Source of the DNA: DAOULY01 sp034414595
GTDB taxonomy: Bacteria; Chloroflexota; Dehalococcoidia; SZUA-161; JAUWZY01
Length of the DNA: 64,000 nucleotides
Direction of reading: 5' to 3'
Assembly (NCBI GenBank): GCA_034414595.1
Contig: DAOULY010000002.1
Span: 62,001 to 126,000 of the forward strand
Part shown: positions 9,701-17,644 of the stretch, in pieces
How positions within the stretch are numbered: the first letter of the stretch is position 1
How the letters are laid out: each line of letters starts with the position of its first letter
The notes under the pieces: model-generated
The model's input: only the letters and a program-made list of their open reading frames with translations
Told to the model about the DNA's origin: nothing
The model's database searches: none
Made by a program: the position numbers and the translations under genes

Positions 9701-10347
9701 TCAAGCCCATGGGCTATACCTTCAAGGAATTGCTGAAGCTGGGGAAGTATGAGCAGCCAAGAAAGTACAGGAAGTATGAAAAGACCGGGTTCGGCACACC
9801 TACAGGCAAAGTTGAGCTAGCTTCCACGGTGATGGAGAAGCTGGGCTATGACCCCTTGCCCCGCCATGAGGAACCGATGGAGAGCACGGTGAGGCAACCG
9901 AAATTGGCAAAGGAATATCCTTTGATCCTTATCACCGGTGGACGCTTCGTTCCCTTCTTCCATTCCGAGCACCGCCAAGTAGATTCCCTGCGCCGCAAGC
10001 ACCCATACCCCATCACGCAGATACATCCTAAAACGGCGAAGAAACTGGGGATAAACGATGGCGACTGGGTGTGGATTGAGACGCAGCGAGGCCGGATCAT
10101 GCAGAAGTGTCAATATTACGAGGACATAGAACCCAGGATAGTCCATGCTCAGCATGACTGGTGGTATCCCGAGCTGCCCGGTGAGGAGCCATGGCTGCAT
10201 GGGGTATGGATCTCAAATGCAAATGTGCTCACGGATGACAACCCTGAGGAGCTCGATGAGGCTATGGGATCGTGGCAACTTAAGACGTGTCTATGTAAGG
10301 TATATAAGGTGAAAAAGTATGAGGAGGGCCTTCCCCGGCCGTTATGA
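6742..10347 (+). CDS. Molybdopterin oxidoreductase with inserted GltD-type flavoprotein module
   Basis: The 1201-residue protein is a Mo-bis-MGD enzyme split by a whole flavoprotein domain. It opens with three cysteines of the Mo-enzyme Fe-S motif (C10-x2-C13-x3-C17). At about residue 36 it switches to a GltD-like module: Fe-S cysteines C39, C43 and the HVCPQPCEIKC segment, an FAD motif GSGPAG (133-138), an NAD(P)H motif GGGNAA (264-269), and an RCLRC end (494-498). The Mo sequence then resumes with the fourth cysteine C506 and HPDRLKFPMKRVG, exactly as in the neighbouring 718-residue enzyme. NICHGNSA later suggests a Cys Mo ligand. NAD(P)H electrons could thus pass internally to the Mo site. 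AGGAGGG precedes ATG 6742. The substrate is unknown. Confidence 0.88.
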   Translation: MSEEIKKSICFFCKPRCVVNVHVDNGRLIKVEPSQTVPCSHDCPAGIDVPRHIRFITQGKFREAMAVIQEKIPFPSIIGHVCPQPCEIKCKQGEMTEPIAIRALHRFAFEQDDGKLRKAKAARATGKRVAIAGSGPAGLTAAYYLARLGHSVTVFERGSKPGGIMRACIPEFRLPQELLDRDIENILKQGVELKTNTPIGNGLGISELKKQGYNAIFLAPGAPLSQRLDIGGTGLNGVLWGIDFLRDVNLGRKIKVGKQVLVIGGGNAAIDAARTAKRLGAKEVNIYYRRTQEEMPAYESEIIEALDEGININCSWSPKRITGDGRVKGMEFIHCTTVFDERGKSKLHYDESVTTSIASDMVILAIGQSTDLSFLDKKSQQQLAKAGLIKVKDAVATDIAGVFAGGDAVSGPASVIKAIAAGRQAAISIDKYLGGKGVIDEVLAPPEGEMVLPEQEEAKHQVQMPRLPLSKRVKGFTEVELGFNKKQALEEAGRCLRCDRENFKGCRLPAAAEWFYHPDRLKFPMKRVGARGEGKWERISWDQALDEVAAKLKEIKKKYGAEAIAAGGGTSRTWEELRSRFMLLLGSPNTCTVGNICHGNSAVIGILDFGWFPYWLNTENLEITKCVMLIGRNPPPSQQTTWRAILKAKKNGAKLIVVDPRYTETARAADLWLQIRPGTDTALLLSMMNTIIEEGLYDKDFVKKWCLGFDKLAKRARDYPAEKVAKITWIPAEKIKEAARMFALNRPSCAIEGMGVCQHTNCTQTLRAKNILAAIVGNIDVEGGAELLGPAPFITDHDMEEVDRMPQEQRRKSLGIDKYKLYNWPGYELTQPNVERVWGKRASGYYVTATAPIPVVVRAMAYGEPYPVKALILLSHNMMLSDANTKMVYKALKNLDLLVVNDFFPTPTAELADYVFPAASWLERPFIWNYHNTTPTMIPGEQAVPATVPGEYDRRDDYLFWRGLGIRMGQKADWPWKSVEEMYDYRLKPMGYTFKELLKLGKYEQPRKYRKYEKTGFGTPTGKVELASTVMEKLGYDPLPRHEEPMESTVRQPKLAKEYPLILITGGRFVPFFHSEHRQVDSLRRKHPYPITQIHPKTAKKLGINDGDWVWIETQRGRIMQKCQYYEDIEPRIVHAQHDWWYPELPGEEPWLHGVWISNANVLTDDNPEELDEAMGSWQLKTCLCKVYKVKKYEEGLPRPL

Positions 10348-10388
10348 GAAAGGGCTTTAGAGGATTACTGTGACTATAGCCTTAAGAC

Positions 10389-10524
10389 CTGGGTATATAG
10401 TCAGCATGGCAGACAGATGATGAGCCCGATCACATTAATGAGGCCATAGGCTCTTTGTCGTTCAAAGACCTGCTCTGTAAGATATGTTAAGGTAAAAAGA
10501 TACGCGGGCGTGCCCAGACCCTGA
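10389..10524 (+). pseudogene. Decayed C-terminus of a second Mo oxidoreductase
   Basis: Translated from 10416, the region reads DDEPDHINEAIGS and continues to a CK, matching DDNPEELDEAMGS near the C-terminus of the Mo fusion immediately upstream. After a 1-base frameshift it continues KVKRYAGVPRP and a stop, against KVKKYEEGLPRPL. Upstream of 10416 a TAG interrupts a weaker match to GVWISNANVLT. This is the tail of a paralogous gene, probably left by tandem duplication and deletion. Confidence 0.75.
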
Positions 10525-10556
10525 GAGAGGTGATCCCAGCACACCTCGTCCGGGCG

Positions 10557-10585
10557 TTGACAGCAGCCGCCAAGACCCCTATAAT
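10557..10585 (+). promoter_or_regulatory. Consensus sigma-70 promoter before the cysteine desulfurase
   Basis: TTGACA (10557-10562), a 17-base spacer and TATAAT (10580-10585) match the consensus at every position. The start is expected near 10592, about 44 bases before the ATG. Confidence 0.85.
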
Positions 10586-10635
10586 AAATACTACTATTAC
10601 GATAGTGTTAGTGCCCTATTGCCGAGGAGGCCTGC

Positions 10636-11802
10636 ATGAAGCGCATATACCTTGATTATGCCGCCACCACACCAACGCATCCTCAAGTGGTCCAGGCCAT
10701 GCTGCCCTATTTCACCGATGCCTTTGGCAACCCCTCGAGCATCCATTACTTCGGGCAAGAAGTAAAAGCCGCTGTCGAAGAGACGCGAGGGAAAATCGCC
10801 AGCTTCATCGGCGCTAAGAGCGAAGAGATCGTATTTACCAGTGGCGGCACTGAATCCAACAACTTCGCCATCAAGGGCATCGCTCATGCCAGAGAGGACA
10901 AAGGAAAGCATATCATTAGCAGCTCTGTAGAGCACCATTCGGTAATTGAGCCGTGCAGATTCCTGGAGGGGCGTGGCTTCAAAGTCACCTACCTCCCGGT
11001 AGATGAAAATGGTCTAATCCATCCTGAGGATGTGGCCAAAGCCATTAGTGACGACACAATCCTGGTCTCAGTAATGCAGGCGAACAACGAAGTTGGCACC
11101 ATTCAGCCAATAGAGGAAATAGCTGAAATCGCTAAGGAGAAAGGCGTTTATCTTCACACCGATGCCGTACAGACAGTCGGCCACATCCCGGTAAATGTGC
11201 AGGAACTCGGTGTCGATTTGCTCAGTATGTCAGCACACAAGCTTTACGGGCCAAAAGGCATCGGGGCGCTATACATCCGAAAGGGGACCAGGATCTCATC
11301 TGTTCTCCACGGTGGAGAACAGGAGCAGAGGCGACGGGCAAGCACGGAGAATGTCCCGGGCATTATTGGCTTTGGCAAAGCCATAGAGATAGTCAGAGAA
11401 GAGATGGCTGAGGAGATGAAACGCCTCACTTCATTACGGGATAAACTGATCCAAGGACTCCTGGAGAGCATAGATAACATTCGCCTCAATGGCCATCCCA
11501 AACTGAGGCTGTCCAATAACATCAATGTCAGCGTTGACTTTGTCGAAGGGGAAGCTATGCTGCTCAATTTGGATCTGGCAGGAATTGCCGCCTCTTCAGG
11601 TTCAGCTTGCAGCTCAGACTCACTGGGGCCATCACATGTGCTGTCGGCACTGGGCCTGCCTCCCGAGCAAGCACGCTGCTCTCTGCGATTCACCCTGGGG
11701 CGAGGGACTACCGAAGAGGACATAACGCAGGTGCTGGAGACACTGCCTCCCATCGTGGCCAAGCTACGTGCCATGTCCCCTCTGCTGAAGACCAAGGCTT
11801 GA
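10636..11802 (+). CDS. iscS: Cysteine desulfurase, NifS/IscS type
   Basis: This 388-residue PLP enzyme converts cysteine to alanine and provides persulfide sulfur for Fe-S cluster building. The N-terminal YLDYAATTP motif, the PLP lysine in SAHKLYGPKG (near residue 203) and the active-site cysteine in GSACSS (near 325) are present. Length is typical. GAGGAGG lies before the ATG, behind a perfect promoter. No iscU or nifU lies next to it; the following genes encode Fe-S dehydratase/reductase-like proteins, so dedicated cluster supply to them is plausible. Confidence 0.93.
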   Translation: MKRIYLDYAATTPTHPQVVQAMLPYFTDAFGNPSSIHYFGQEVKAAVEETRGKIASFIGAKSEEIVFTSGGTESNNFAIKGIAHAREDKGKHIISSSVEHHSVIEPCRFLEGRGFKVTYLPVDENGLIHPEDVAKAISDDTILVSVMQANNEVGTIQPIEEIAEIAKEKGVYLHTDAVQTVGHIPVNVQELGVDLLSMSAHKLYGPKGIGALYIRKGTRISSVLHGGEQEQRRRASTENVPGIIGFGKAIEIVREEMAEEMKRLTSLRDKLIQGLLESIDNIRLNGHPKLRLSNNINVSVDFVEGEAMLLNLDLAGIAASSGSACSSDSLGPSHVLSALGLPPEQARCSLRFTLGRGTTEEDITQVLETLPPIVAKLRAMSPLLKTKA

Positions 11803-11858
11803 GAATCTTGCCATCGCGAGAAGGGCCTCAGAGACTGCTGCCACTCCCGTTTTACCCC

Positions 11859-11886
11859 TTGACAAGAGCGGTCTTTTAGTGATAAT
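11859..11886 (+). promoter_or_regulatory. Promoter of the BcrC/BcrB-like pair, nearly leaderless
   Basis: TTGACA (11859-11864), a 16-base spacer and GATAAT (11881-11886) predict a start near 11893, four bases before ATG 11897. No Shine-Dalgarno sequence is present there, consistent with leaderless translation. Confidence 0.6.
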
Positions 11887-11896
11887 CTTACGCATC

Positions 11897-13048
11897 ATGA
11901 AACATTTTAACGATTTATCCGCCCTCGTAGCTAACAGACCCCAGGAGCTGCTCGAGGCTAAGGAACAAGGAACCAAGATAGTAGGCTACTTCCCCGGCGA
12001 GTTTGTCCCCGAGGAGCTGGTCTACGCCTCAGGAGCTATACCCATCGGCCTGGCCCAGGGCGGCGACCTGAAAGCAGTTGATGCCGCCCTGAGCGCGACC
12101 ACGCGCTTTAACTGCGCCTTCTCCAAAGCGCTGTACGGTGAGAAAATACTCAAACGACAGCCGCATTACGAACTTGTAGACCTGGTCGCTGTGCCAACGG
12201 CCTGTCCTCACCTACGGGTAGCGGGGGATCTGTGGGAGTTCCATACCGGGGCCAACGTTTTTCGTGTCGGGGTTCCTCTGGAATATGAGCGCGAGCGGGA
12301 ATTCGGCTACTACATTGAGATGCTGCATTCACTCAAGGAAAAGCTGGAACAGCTTACCGGGAACAAGATCACCGAGGAAAGGCTGAGAGAGGCAATTGAG
12401 CTATACAACCACATGAGAGAGTTGTTCAAGGAAATCAACTCGATGAGAAAAGCCCTTACCCCACCTTTAACCAGCCTGGATTCTATCAAGCTGAATCATG
12501 CTTCCCTCTATTTGGACCCTGCTGTGATGGTGGAACTACTATCTTCTCTCCGTCAGGATTTACAACAAGAAAAAGCCCAGACCCCCGCCCCTGAGTCCCC
12601 CCGGCTGATATTCACCGGGCCCAATTTGGCCTACGGAGACTACAAGGTCTCAGAGCTAATCGAGGAGTCCGGCGGCAGAGTCGTAGCCGAGGAGTTCTAC
12701 GAAGGACTGAGGAATTACCGGGAGAATGTGGCACTCAATGGCGACCTGATCCATGCTTTGGCCGTCAGATATTTACAGAGGAAATTACCCTCGGCCATAA
12801 TGAGGCCATCAGCAAGAAAGAGAAGCGATTTCCTTTTCCAGTTAGCCAAGGAATTTAACGCCGCAGGCGTCGTGTGGTATCAGTTGAAGTTCTGTGAGGC
12901 CTTTGATGCGGAGTCCCATTTCACCGCGGGAAGGCTGCAGGAGCAGGGCATCCCCATGCTCACGTTGGACACTGAGTATGATGTTGCTGACAGAGGGCAG
13001 CTGAAGGTGCGCTTGGAGACCTTCATTTATATGTTGATGGAGGAGTAG
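11897..13048 (+). CDS. 2-hydroxyacyl-CoA dehydratase / BcrC-like Fe-S subunit
   Basis: The 383-residue protein belongs to the HgdB/BcrC family, whose members hold a [4Fe-4S] or double-cubane cluster for radical dehydration or aromatic ring reduction. The three family cysteines are visible in RFNCAFSK, VPTACPHLR and QLKFCEAFD. KIVGYFPGEFVPEEL near the N-terminus is typical. The ATG at 11897 is chosen because GTG 11879 overlaps the predicted -10. The next family member begins 4 bases after its stop. No ATPase activator of the BcrA/HgdC type lies beside it, so it must borrow one, perhaps BzdPQ, or work differently. Confidence 0.82.
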   Translation: MKHFNDLSALVANRPQELLEAKEQGTKIVGYFPGEFVPEELVYASGAIPIGLAQGGDLKAVDAALSATTRFNCAFSKALYGEKILKRQPHYELVDLVAVPTACPHLRVAGDLWEFHTGANVFRVGVPLEYEREREFGYYIEMLHSLKEKLEQLTGNKITEERLREAIELYNHMRELFKEINSMRKALTPPLTSLDSIKLNHASLYLDPAVMVELLSSLRQDLQQEKAQTPAPESPRLIFTGPNLAYGDYKVSELIEESGGRVVAEEFYEGLRNYRENVALNGDLIHALAVRYLQRKLPSAIMRPSARKRSDFLFQLAKEFNAAGVVWYQLKFCEAFDAESHFTAGRLQEQGIPMLTLDTEYDVADRGQLKVRLETFIYMLMEE

Positions 13049-13051
13049 GAC

Positions 13052-14458
13052 ATGACCAAGGAATTGCTCGAGCTATGTGGTTTTGAGCCTGAGCAAATAG
13101 AAGTGGAGTTGCCTCGGGTGGAAAAGGCGTTTGCCAAGCTGGGGCTGACGGCGGAGGACATCGCCCGCGGCAATAGTCGCATCCGCCGGTACTTTGAAAT
13201 TGAGTTAACAGGGGTGCGCAAAACCTTAGGGGCAGTATTACTGGAGTTTGTGGACCTGATGGTGGCCGAAGACAAGAAGAGGCTCTACACCACAGACCCG
13301 GTGATCGCCGGCAGCTTCATCGAGGCAGCTGTGATGTCTTCGGAACAAGTCCTGGCCTGCAATCCAGAGGCCCTAGCCACCCTGATTGTAGGAGGGATAT
13401 TCGACAAGCTCGATCCCCTGATAGCCGCAGGAGAACGGCTTTGGCTTAAGCAGGGAAATGCCCATTGTAGCTATTGTCGAATTCAGCTTGGGATGGTAGG
13501 TCAGGAGCTGATCCCCAAGCCCGCGCTATGGAACAGCACCGCATTCATGTGTCCAGAATTAACCAAGTCACTGGAGATAATAGGCGAGGTCTTCGATATA
13601 CCAACCCACTTTATGAATCGCTGTATCGACCGCAATTGGCAGGAGACGACGGCTCCAGAGCGAGAGGTGGGCTATTTCGCCGCTGAGGTGGACCGGTGCG
13701 TGAGGAGGTTGGGAGAAGCACTGGGCACTGAGATCACAGACCAAATGATTAAAGAAGCAGAGCAAGTCAGGGCTTCCTTCACCACCCCACTGGAAGAGGT
13801 GCTGGAGTTGTGGCACGAAAGTGACCCCGTGCCCATCAGCTCTACCATTGAGCCCTATCTCTGCTACCTGAAGGCCTTCCCGGTGACCCCCAAAGTCAGG
13901 AAGGCCTCGATTGAGGCAATCGAGCTATTGCGCGCTGAGGTAAAAGAGAGAATCCGCCAGGGGAAGGGAGTAACGCCTAAGGGCGCTCCTCGGGTAGTAC
14001 ATGCACTCTATTTGCATCAATCTGACCCATCCGTTGTCCGCCTGCTGGAAGAAGAGCTCGGCGTAGGGATACCGTTCAACGAACGTCAGTTTTATCAGCC
14101 CGACGGCAAGACCAGTCCCGATACCTCCGGATTCGAACATCCTTTTGAGAAGCTTGCCGCAACCATCTCTCAGCGCAGTTACAATGGCACTCGTTTCAGA
14201 ACAAATGCCCTCATCGGCGCCTGCAAGCGATTTGATCTCGATGGCGTCTTCTGGTTTAACCATTCTGAGTGCCGCCCCAGAGGACTGGATGCCTGGCTGA
14301 TCAGGGATATGGTCCGGGCAGACATTGACATACCATTCCTGGTAATCGATGCAGACTTGTGGGAGCCCAGGTACTACAACCTCAAGAAGCTGAGGCCGAC
14401 GATAGAGACCTTCGCCGAGATGACCAAAGCCTATAAAGCAGCCAAGGCCCAAGCTTAG
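13052..14458 (+). CDS. 2-hydroxyacyl-CoA dehydratase / BcrB-like partner subunit
   Basis: The 468-residue protein is a second HgdA/BcrB-type family member, probably forming a heterodimer with the preceding gene product. Candidate cluster cysteines occur in GNAHCSYCRIQ (near residue 141), TAFMCPELT and NHSECRPRG. It is longer than HgdA and lacks close resemblance to the BzdO-like proteins at 57-60 kb, so it is a separate branch. GAGGAGT lies just upstream and the 3-base gap implies translational coupling. Substrate and activity are unknown; dehydratase, reductase and double-cubane reductase functions all fit. Confidence 0.75.
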   Translation: MTKELLELCGFEPEQIEVELPRVEKAFAKLGLTAEDIARGNSRIRRYFEIELTGVRKTLGAVLLEFVDLMVAEDKKRLYTTDPVIAGSFIEAAVMSSEQVLACNPEALATLIVGGIFDKLDPLIAAGERLWLKQGNAHCSYCRIQLGMVGQELIPKPALWNSTAFMCPELTKSLEIIGEVFDIPTHFMNRCIDRNWQETTAPEREVGYFAAEVDRCVRRLGEALGTEITDQMIKEAEQVRASFTTPLEEVLELWHESDPVPISSTIEPYLCYLKAFPVTPKVRKASIEAIELLRAEVKERIRQGKGVTPKGAPRVVHALYLHQSDPSVVRLLEEELGVGIPFNERQFYQPDGKTSPDTSGFEHPFEKLAATISQRSYNGTRFRTNALIGACKRFDLDGVFWFNHSECRPRGLDAWLIRDMVRADIDIPFLVIDADLWEPRYYNLKKLRPTIETFAEMTKAYKAAKAQA

Positions 14459-14499
14459 ATGGGCATACCCCTCTCAACTTGTAATGGAGAAGCGATGAG

Positions 14500-15342
14500 A
14501 TGATACCCGTGCGGCCTGTTTGTTTTCCATGCTTGCTGAAGCAGGCGCTCCGTACGGCGCAACTGGCTACAGATGACGAGACGATCCAGGAGAGAGTGTT
14601 AAAAGAGACCATGAAGCACTTGGAGAGCGTTTCTTCCAGTGCACCCGCAATCAAACTTGTAGATGAGGTACAGTTGATTGCAAAGAGAATCACAGAATGC
14701 GAAGACCCCTATAAGGAAGTCAAAATCAATGCGAATGAAGCTGCGATGAGCCTGTATCCAAATCTAAGAGAGATGGTAGCCAGTTCCAGCGACCGCCTGC
14801 TCACAGCAGCCAGGATTGCAGCCTCGGGCAATGCCATGAGCTTCGTCGTAGACTTTGAGGGAGCTCTGGGGAAAACGGCTGCCGAGACCGTCAGAAGAGG
14901 ATTCGTGCTCGATGATTATGACAAATTCAAGGACTCGGTAGCGACCTCGCGGCGGATAATATATTTGGCAGACAATGCCGGAGAGGCAGTCTTTGATCGA
15001 GTATTGATCGAAGAGCTGAATCGCGAGGTGACCTATGTGGTCAAGAGCGGCCCCTGGGGTAACGATGCCACCATGGAGGACGCTATATTCGCCGGCATCG
15101 ACGGCATAGCCAGAGTCATCACCTGCGGGACGTCTGACCCGCTTGGCATCCTCAGATCAGGCTCAAAGGAGTTCTTTGAGGCCATGGACTCAGCAGATGC
15201 CATCATCGTCAAGGGAGAGGCACTTTACGATGTCTTGGCTGAAGAGGAACGCAACATCTTTTACATATTCGAGGTGAAGTGTCCCATCACCGCACAGGAC
15301 TTGGGAACCGAAATCGGCGATATTGTATTGATCAAACGGTGA
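14500..15342 (+). CDS. DUF89 (ARMT1-like) family protein
   Basis: The 280-residue protein matches DUF89, metal-dependent proteins including damage-control phosphatases that act on phosphometabolites. An N-terminal CFPC pair (near residue 8) is typical of the prokaryotic form. YLADNAGEAVFDRVLIEEL (near 157) carries the metal-binding DN and GE residues, and VKGEALYDVL lies near the end. It follows the dehydratase-like pair by 41 bases on the same strand, and GGAG precedes the ATG at 14500. A clean-up role for a by-product of that pathway is possible but not shown. Confidence 0.8.
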   Translation: MIPVRPVCFPCLLKQALRTAQLATDDETIQERVLKETMKHLESVSSSAPAIKLVDEVQLIAKRITECEDPYKEVKINANEAAMSLYPNLREMVASSSDRLLTAARIAASGNAMSFVVDFEGALGKTAAETVRRGFVLDDYDKFKDSVATSRRIIYLADNAGEAVFDRVLIEELNREVTYVVKSGPWGNDATMEDAIFAGIDGIARVITCGTSDPLGILRSGSKEFFEAMDSADAIIVKGEALYDVLAEEERNIFYIFEVKCPITAQDLGTEIGDIVLIKR

Positions 15343-15345
15343 TAC

Positions 15346-15738
15346 TTACTGCCTGATTGCGATCACCGAGCCGTGCGGAACATCATAGGCAATTAACCCG
15401 ACCCTCAGTCCGCGGCAATCATCTGGATTAAGCAGAAGCTCCTTAAGCCCTCCTATTTCGACCTCGGCATCGATGCGTATCCCCTTCTTCTCCATCTCCG
15501 CCTTTGCCTCCTCGATATCGGCCACCTTGAAATGCACCCGCCGCAGCCCTTCCTCTTCATCAGGGGCGATGTCATGCAGTTCCAGACCCAGGGGGCTTAT
15601 GGCCACTGTCATTTTCTTGCCCCGAACCATCGGCTCCATTATGTCAAACTTTGTGTCCAAAAGCGCGGAGAAAAAGCTTGATGCCTGGGCCACATCCCGA
15701 ACGCCAAATATCACCCGGTCGATGCCCTCTATTCTCAT
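15346..15738 (-). CDS. VOC (glyoxalase-like) family protein
   Basis: The 130-residue protein has the paired beta-alpha-beta-beta-beta fold of vicinal oxygen chelate proteins: IDRVIFGVRDVAQASSFFSA at the start and RRVHFKVADIEEAKAEMEKK in the middle. Family members include glyoxalases, epimerases such as methylmalonyl-CoA epimerase, and dioxygenases. The metal ligands are not clear enough to choose. It is the last gene of a leftward set beginning with bL25, three bases after the RDD gene, and converges with the DUF89 gene. Confidence 0.75.
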   Translation of the reverse strand: MRIEGIDRVIFGVRDVAQASSFFSALLDTKFDIMEPMVRGKKMTVAISPLGLELHDIAPDEEEGLRRVHFKVADIEEAKAEMEKKGIRIDAEVEIGGLKELLLNPDDCRGLRVGLIAYDVPHGSVIAIRQ

Positions 15739-15741
15739 GAT

Positions 15742-16509
15742 TTACTCCTTACGGAATGGTATGACGTAAGTCTTGGCGATCTTATCATGGAGGCCCTGTT
15801 TTCGCTCGTCGAATGCGATCAGGAGGAAACCGATCCCCAGCGTCAGCACACAAACGATATAGCCGACGAAGCGGAGCACGGCTGTTCCCAGGTCTACCGG
15901 TCTGCCGTCAGTGCGGACCACCTTCAAGTGCGTTACCACCATCCCAATCGTTTGCCCGAGCCAGGCCCATAAGCCAATGAAATAGATGATGTTGAGAGGC
16001 CCACTTACCCAGCTTAGCAATATGTCGTCGACGATGGAAGCCAGGAATCTGATCCAGAAGCCAGCGTACTCCGTCGGGGCTTCCACCCTGGGAATCTCCC
16101 CGGCCACAGCGGTTGTCGGCTCCGGAGCAGGTCTCGGTGCTGGTTCCGGAGCAGGTCTTGGCGCTGGCTCCGCCCGCTCCAGCTTGAGGTGTTGCTGCAG
16201 CTCTTGGTATGCGGCTTTGCACGCTTCTGGAGAACCCTTGAAGGCAATGGTCAGGCTTTTCTGTAGAGTGTCGAGTACCACAGTTGCCTTGGTGAAGATA
16301 GCACCCTTCTCCCGGTAGTCCATGCTGCGGATGTCGCCGATTCTTTCGTCTACGAAATCATCTCGTTTGAAAAGAAGGCCCCTGTGCTTGTACAGGATCA
16401 GTCTCTGATCGGTGACATAGAGTTCATAGCTGCGGCGGTCCATCTCCACGGCAATTGGACACTTATACCGGACTCTCTCGCCAGTGAAGAGGAAATCTTC
16501 AAGCGCCAT
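15742..16509 (-). CDS. PH-like plus RDD-domain membrane protein
   Basis: The 255-residue protein has an N-terminal domain of about 110 residues like bacterial PH domains (VTDQRLILYKHRGLLFKRDD), then a proline-rich linker made of PAPRPAPEP-type repeats (about 117-135), then a C-terminal RDD domain with about three membrane segments (AGFWIRFLASIVDDILLSW; TIGMVVTHLKVVRTDG; LGIGFLLIAFDERKQGLHD). The RDD signature residues are present in RFLAS, DD and DERKQGLHD. The role is unknown; RDD proteins have been linked to ion transport. It sits between two small genes on the same strand. Confidence 0.78.
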   Translation of the reverse strand: MALEDFLFTGERVRYKCPIAVEMDRRSYELYVTDQRLILYKHRGLLFKRDDFVDERIGDIRSMDYREKGAIFTKATVVLDTLQKSLTIAFKGSPEACKAAYQELQQHLKLERAEPAPRPAPEPAPRPAPEPTTAVAGEIPRVEAPTEYAGFWIRFLASIVDDILLSWVSGPLNIIYFIGLWAWLGQTIGMVVTHLKVVRTDGRPVDLGTAVLRFVGYIVCVLTLGIGFLLIAFDERKQGLHDKIAKTYVIPFRKE

Positions 16510-16544
16510 CCCTCACCTTCTTCCCGGGCCTCACTTCCCGCCGA

Positions 16545-16895
16545 CTAAGTTCGGAAAAGCGGATACACTTCCGCCCTGCCATACGCTTCCTGAATAATCT
16601 GCTTTATCTCGCTGAGCTCCGCCTGGTCGCTGATAGGCTCGACCTCGGATACAGCCTCTCCCTTCTCATTAGTGCGGTGCTTCCAGCGCACTATGTAGCC
16701 CGCGATGTAGGTAGTCGCTATGTGTGGCGCATAGCCGCCGCAGCAGGAGGTGACGCCCCAGGCTTCGACATGGAGGCAGAGGACTTGCCGACCCTTGTAA
16801 TCTACTATCTCCTCTTGAGCACGATAGCACCGGCCCTCGGGACCGATGTCCTCTTCCTCGGGCAGATGGGTATAGCTACTGACAAGCGTGCTCAA
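16545..16895 (-). CDS. Small conserved-looking protein with CCGG motif
   Basis: I do not recognise this 116-residue protein. It is soluble, with cysteines in GRCYRAQ, QVLCLHVEAW and TSCCGGYAPH, and an acidic C-terminal half. Its start overlaps the bL25 stop by 4 bases, so it is translationally coupled to that ribosomal gene and is very likely real. The paired cysteines could bind a metal, but nothing identifies a function. Confidence 0.65.
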   Translation of the reverse strand: MSTLVSSYTHLPEEEDIGPEGRCYRAQEEIVDYKGRQVLCLHVEAWGVTSCCGGYAPHIATTYIAGYIVRWKHRTNEKGEAVSEVEPISDQAELSEIKQIIQEAYGRAEVYPLFRT

Positions 16896-17560
16896 CTTGT
16901 CTCTTCCTCCTCCGCAGCCTTGGCTTCAGCGGCCTCCTCAGTCACCTTCTCAGCCACCGCCTCCTCGGCCACCGCCTCAACCGCCTCCTCAGCCACCGCC
17001 ACGCGCTCCAGAGCCACCCTGGCTACCACATCATCGGGGTCGTTGAGGATGGTGACGCCATCGGCCACCTGAACATCATCGGCGCGGAGCACGTCATTGA
17101 TTTCCTTCAGCTCGGATATATCCACCTCGATGATATGGGGCAGGTTCCGAGGCAAAGCCTTGATATGGAGAGATGTCAGGTTCTGGAACAGCGTCCCGCC
17201 GAGGTTCTCCACCGCCGGGGCCTCGCCCACCAGTTGTAGCGGCACCTCGACTGCAATCTCCTCAGTGAGCCGCGGCTGGTAGAGGTCAACATGCAATATA
17301 TGTCCCGTTACCGGGTGTCTCTGTATTTCACGGATCATCACCGTTCTCACGCCCTTGTCGCCCTCAACCGTCAGGTCGATGAGGTCGGAATAGCTCACCT
17401 CGCCGGTGAGGCGGTGCAGGGCTTTGGAATCCATCTGCAACGGTGTCGGACTGGTGTCCGGTCCGTATAAATTGGCAGGGGTCAGCCCCTGGCGACGCAG
17501 GAACCTGACCTTCTTGCCCAGAATCTCGCGAACTTCAGCCTGAATTTGCGCTTCTGCCAT
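16892..17560 (-). CDS. rplY: 50S ribosomal protein bL25, CTC form
   Basis: The 222-residue protein binds 5S rRNA. The N-terminal L25 domain (about 1-95) has the usual EVREILGKKVRFLRRQG and RTVMIREIQRHPVTGHILHVD, and the TL5/CTC C-terminal beta domain covers about 96-185. The final 35 residues are an Ala/Glu-rich repetitive tail (variants of AVAEEAVE) ending EEEETS, a common low-complexity extension. It leads the operon with the small CCGG protein, the RDD protein and the VOC protein. Confidence 0.93.
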   Translation of the reverse strand: MAEAQIQAEVREILGKKVRFLRRQGLTPANLYGPDTSPTPLQMDSKALHRLTGEVSYSDLIDLTVEGDKGVRTVMIREIQRHPVTGHILHVDLYQPRLTEEIAVEVPLQLVGEAPAVENLGGTLFQNLTSLHIKALPRNLPHIIEVDISELKEINDVLRADDVQVADGVTILNDPDDVVARVALERVAVAEEAVEAVAEEAVAEKVTEEAAEAKAAEEEETS

Positions 17561-17583
17561 CGTTTTTCCTTTCCAATCTACTT

Positions 17584-17612
17584 ACTATAACGGAGAACGC
17601 CCCGCCGAGCAA
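17584..17612 (-). promoter_or_regulatory. Promoter of the bL25 operon
   Basis: On the minus strand TTGCTC (17612-17607), a 17-base spacer and TATAGT (17589-17584) predict a start near 17577, upstream of GGAAAGGA and the bL25 ATG. Confidence 0.55.
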
Positions 17613-17644
17613 GTAGGAAAGCTGAGGTGGTTTATTTTGTCACT

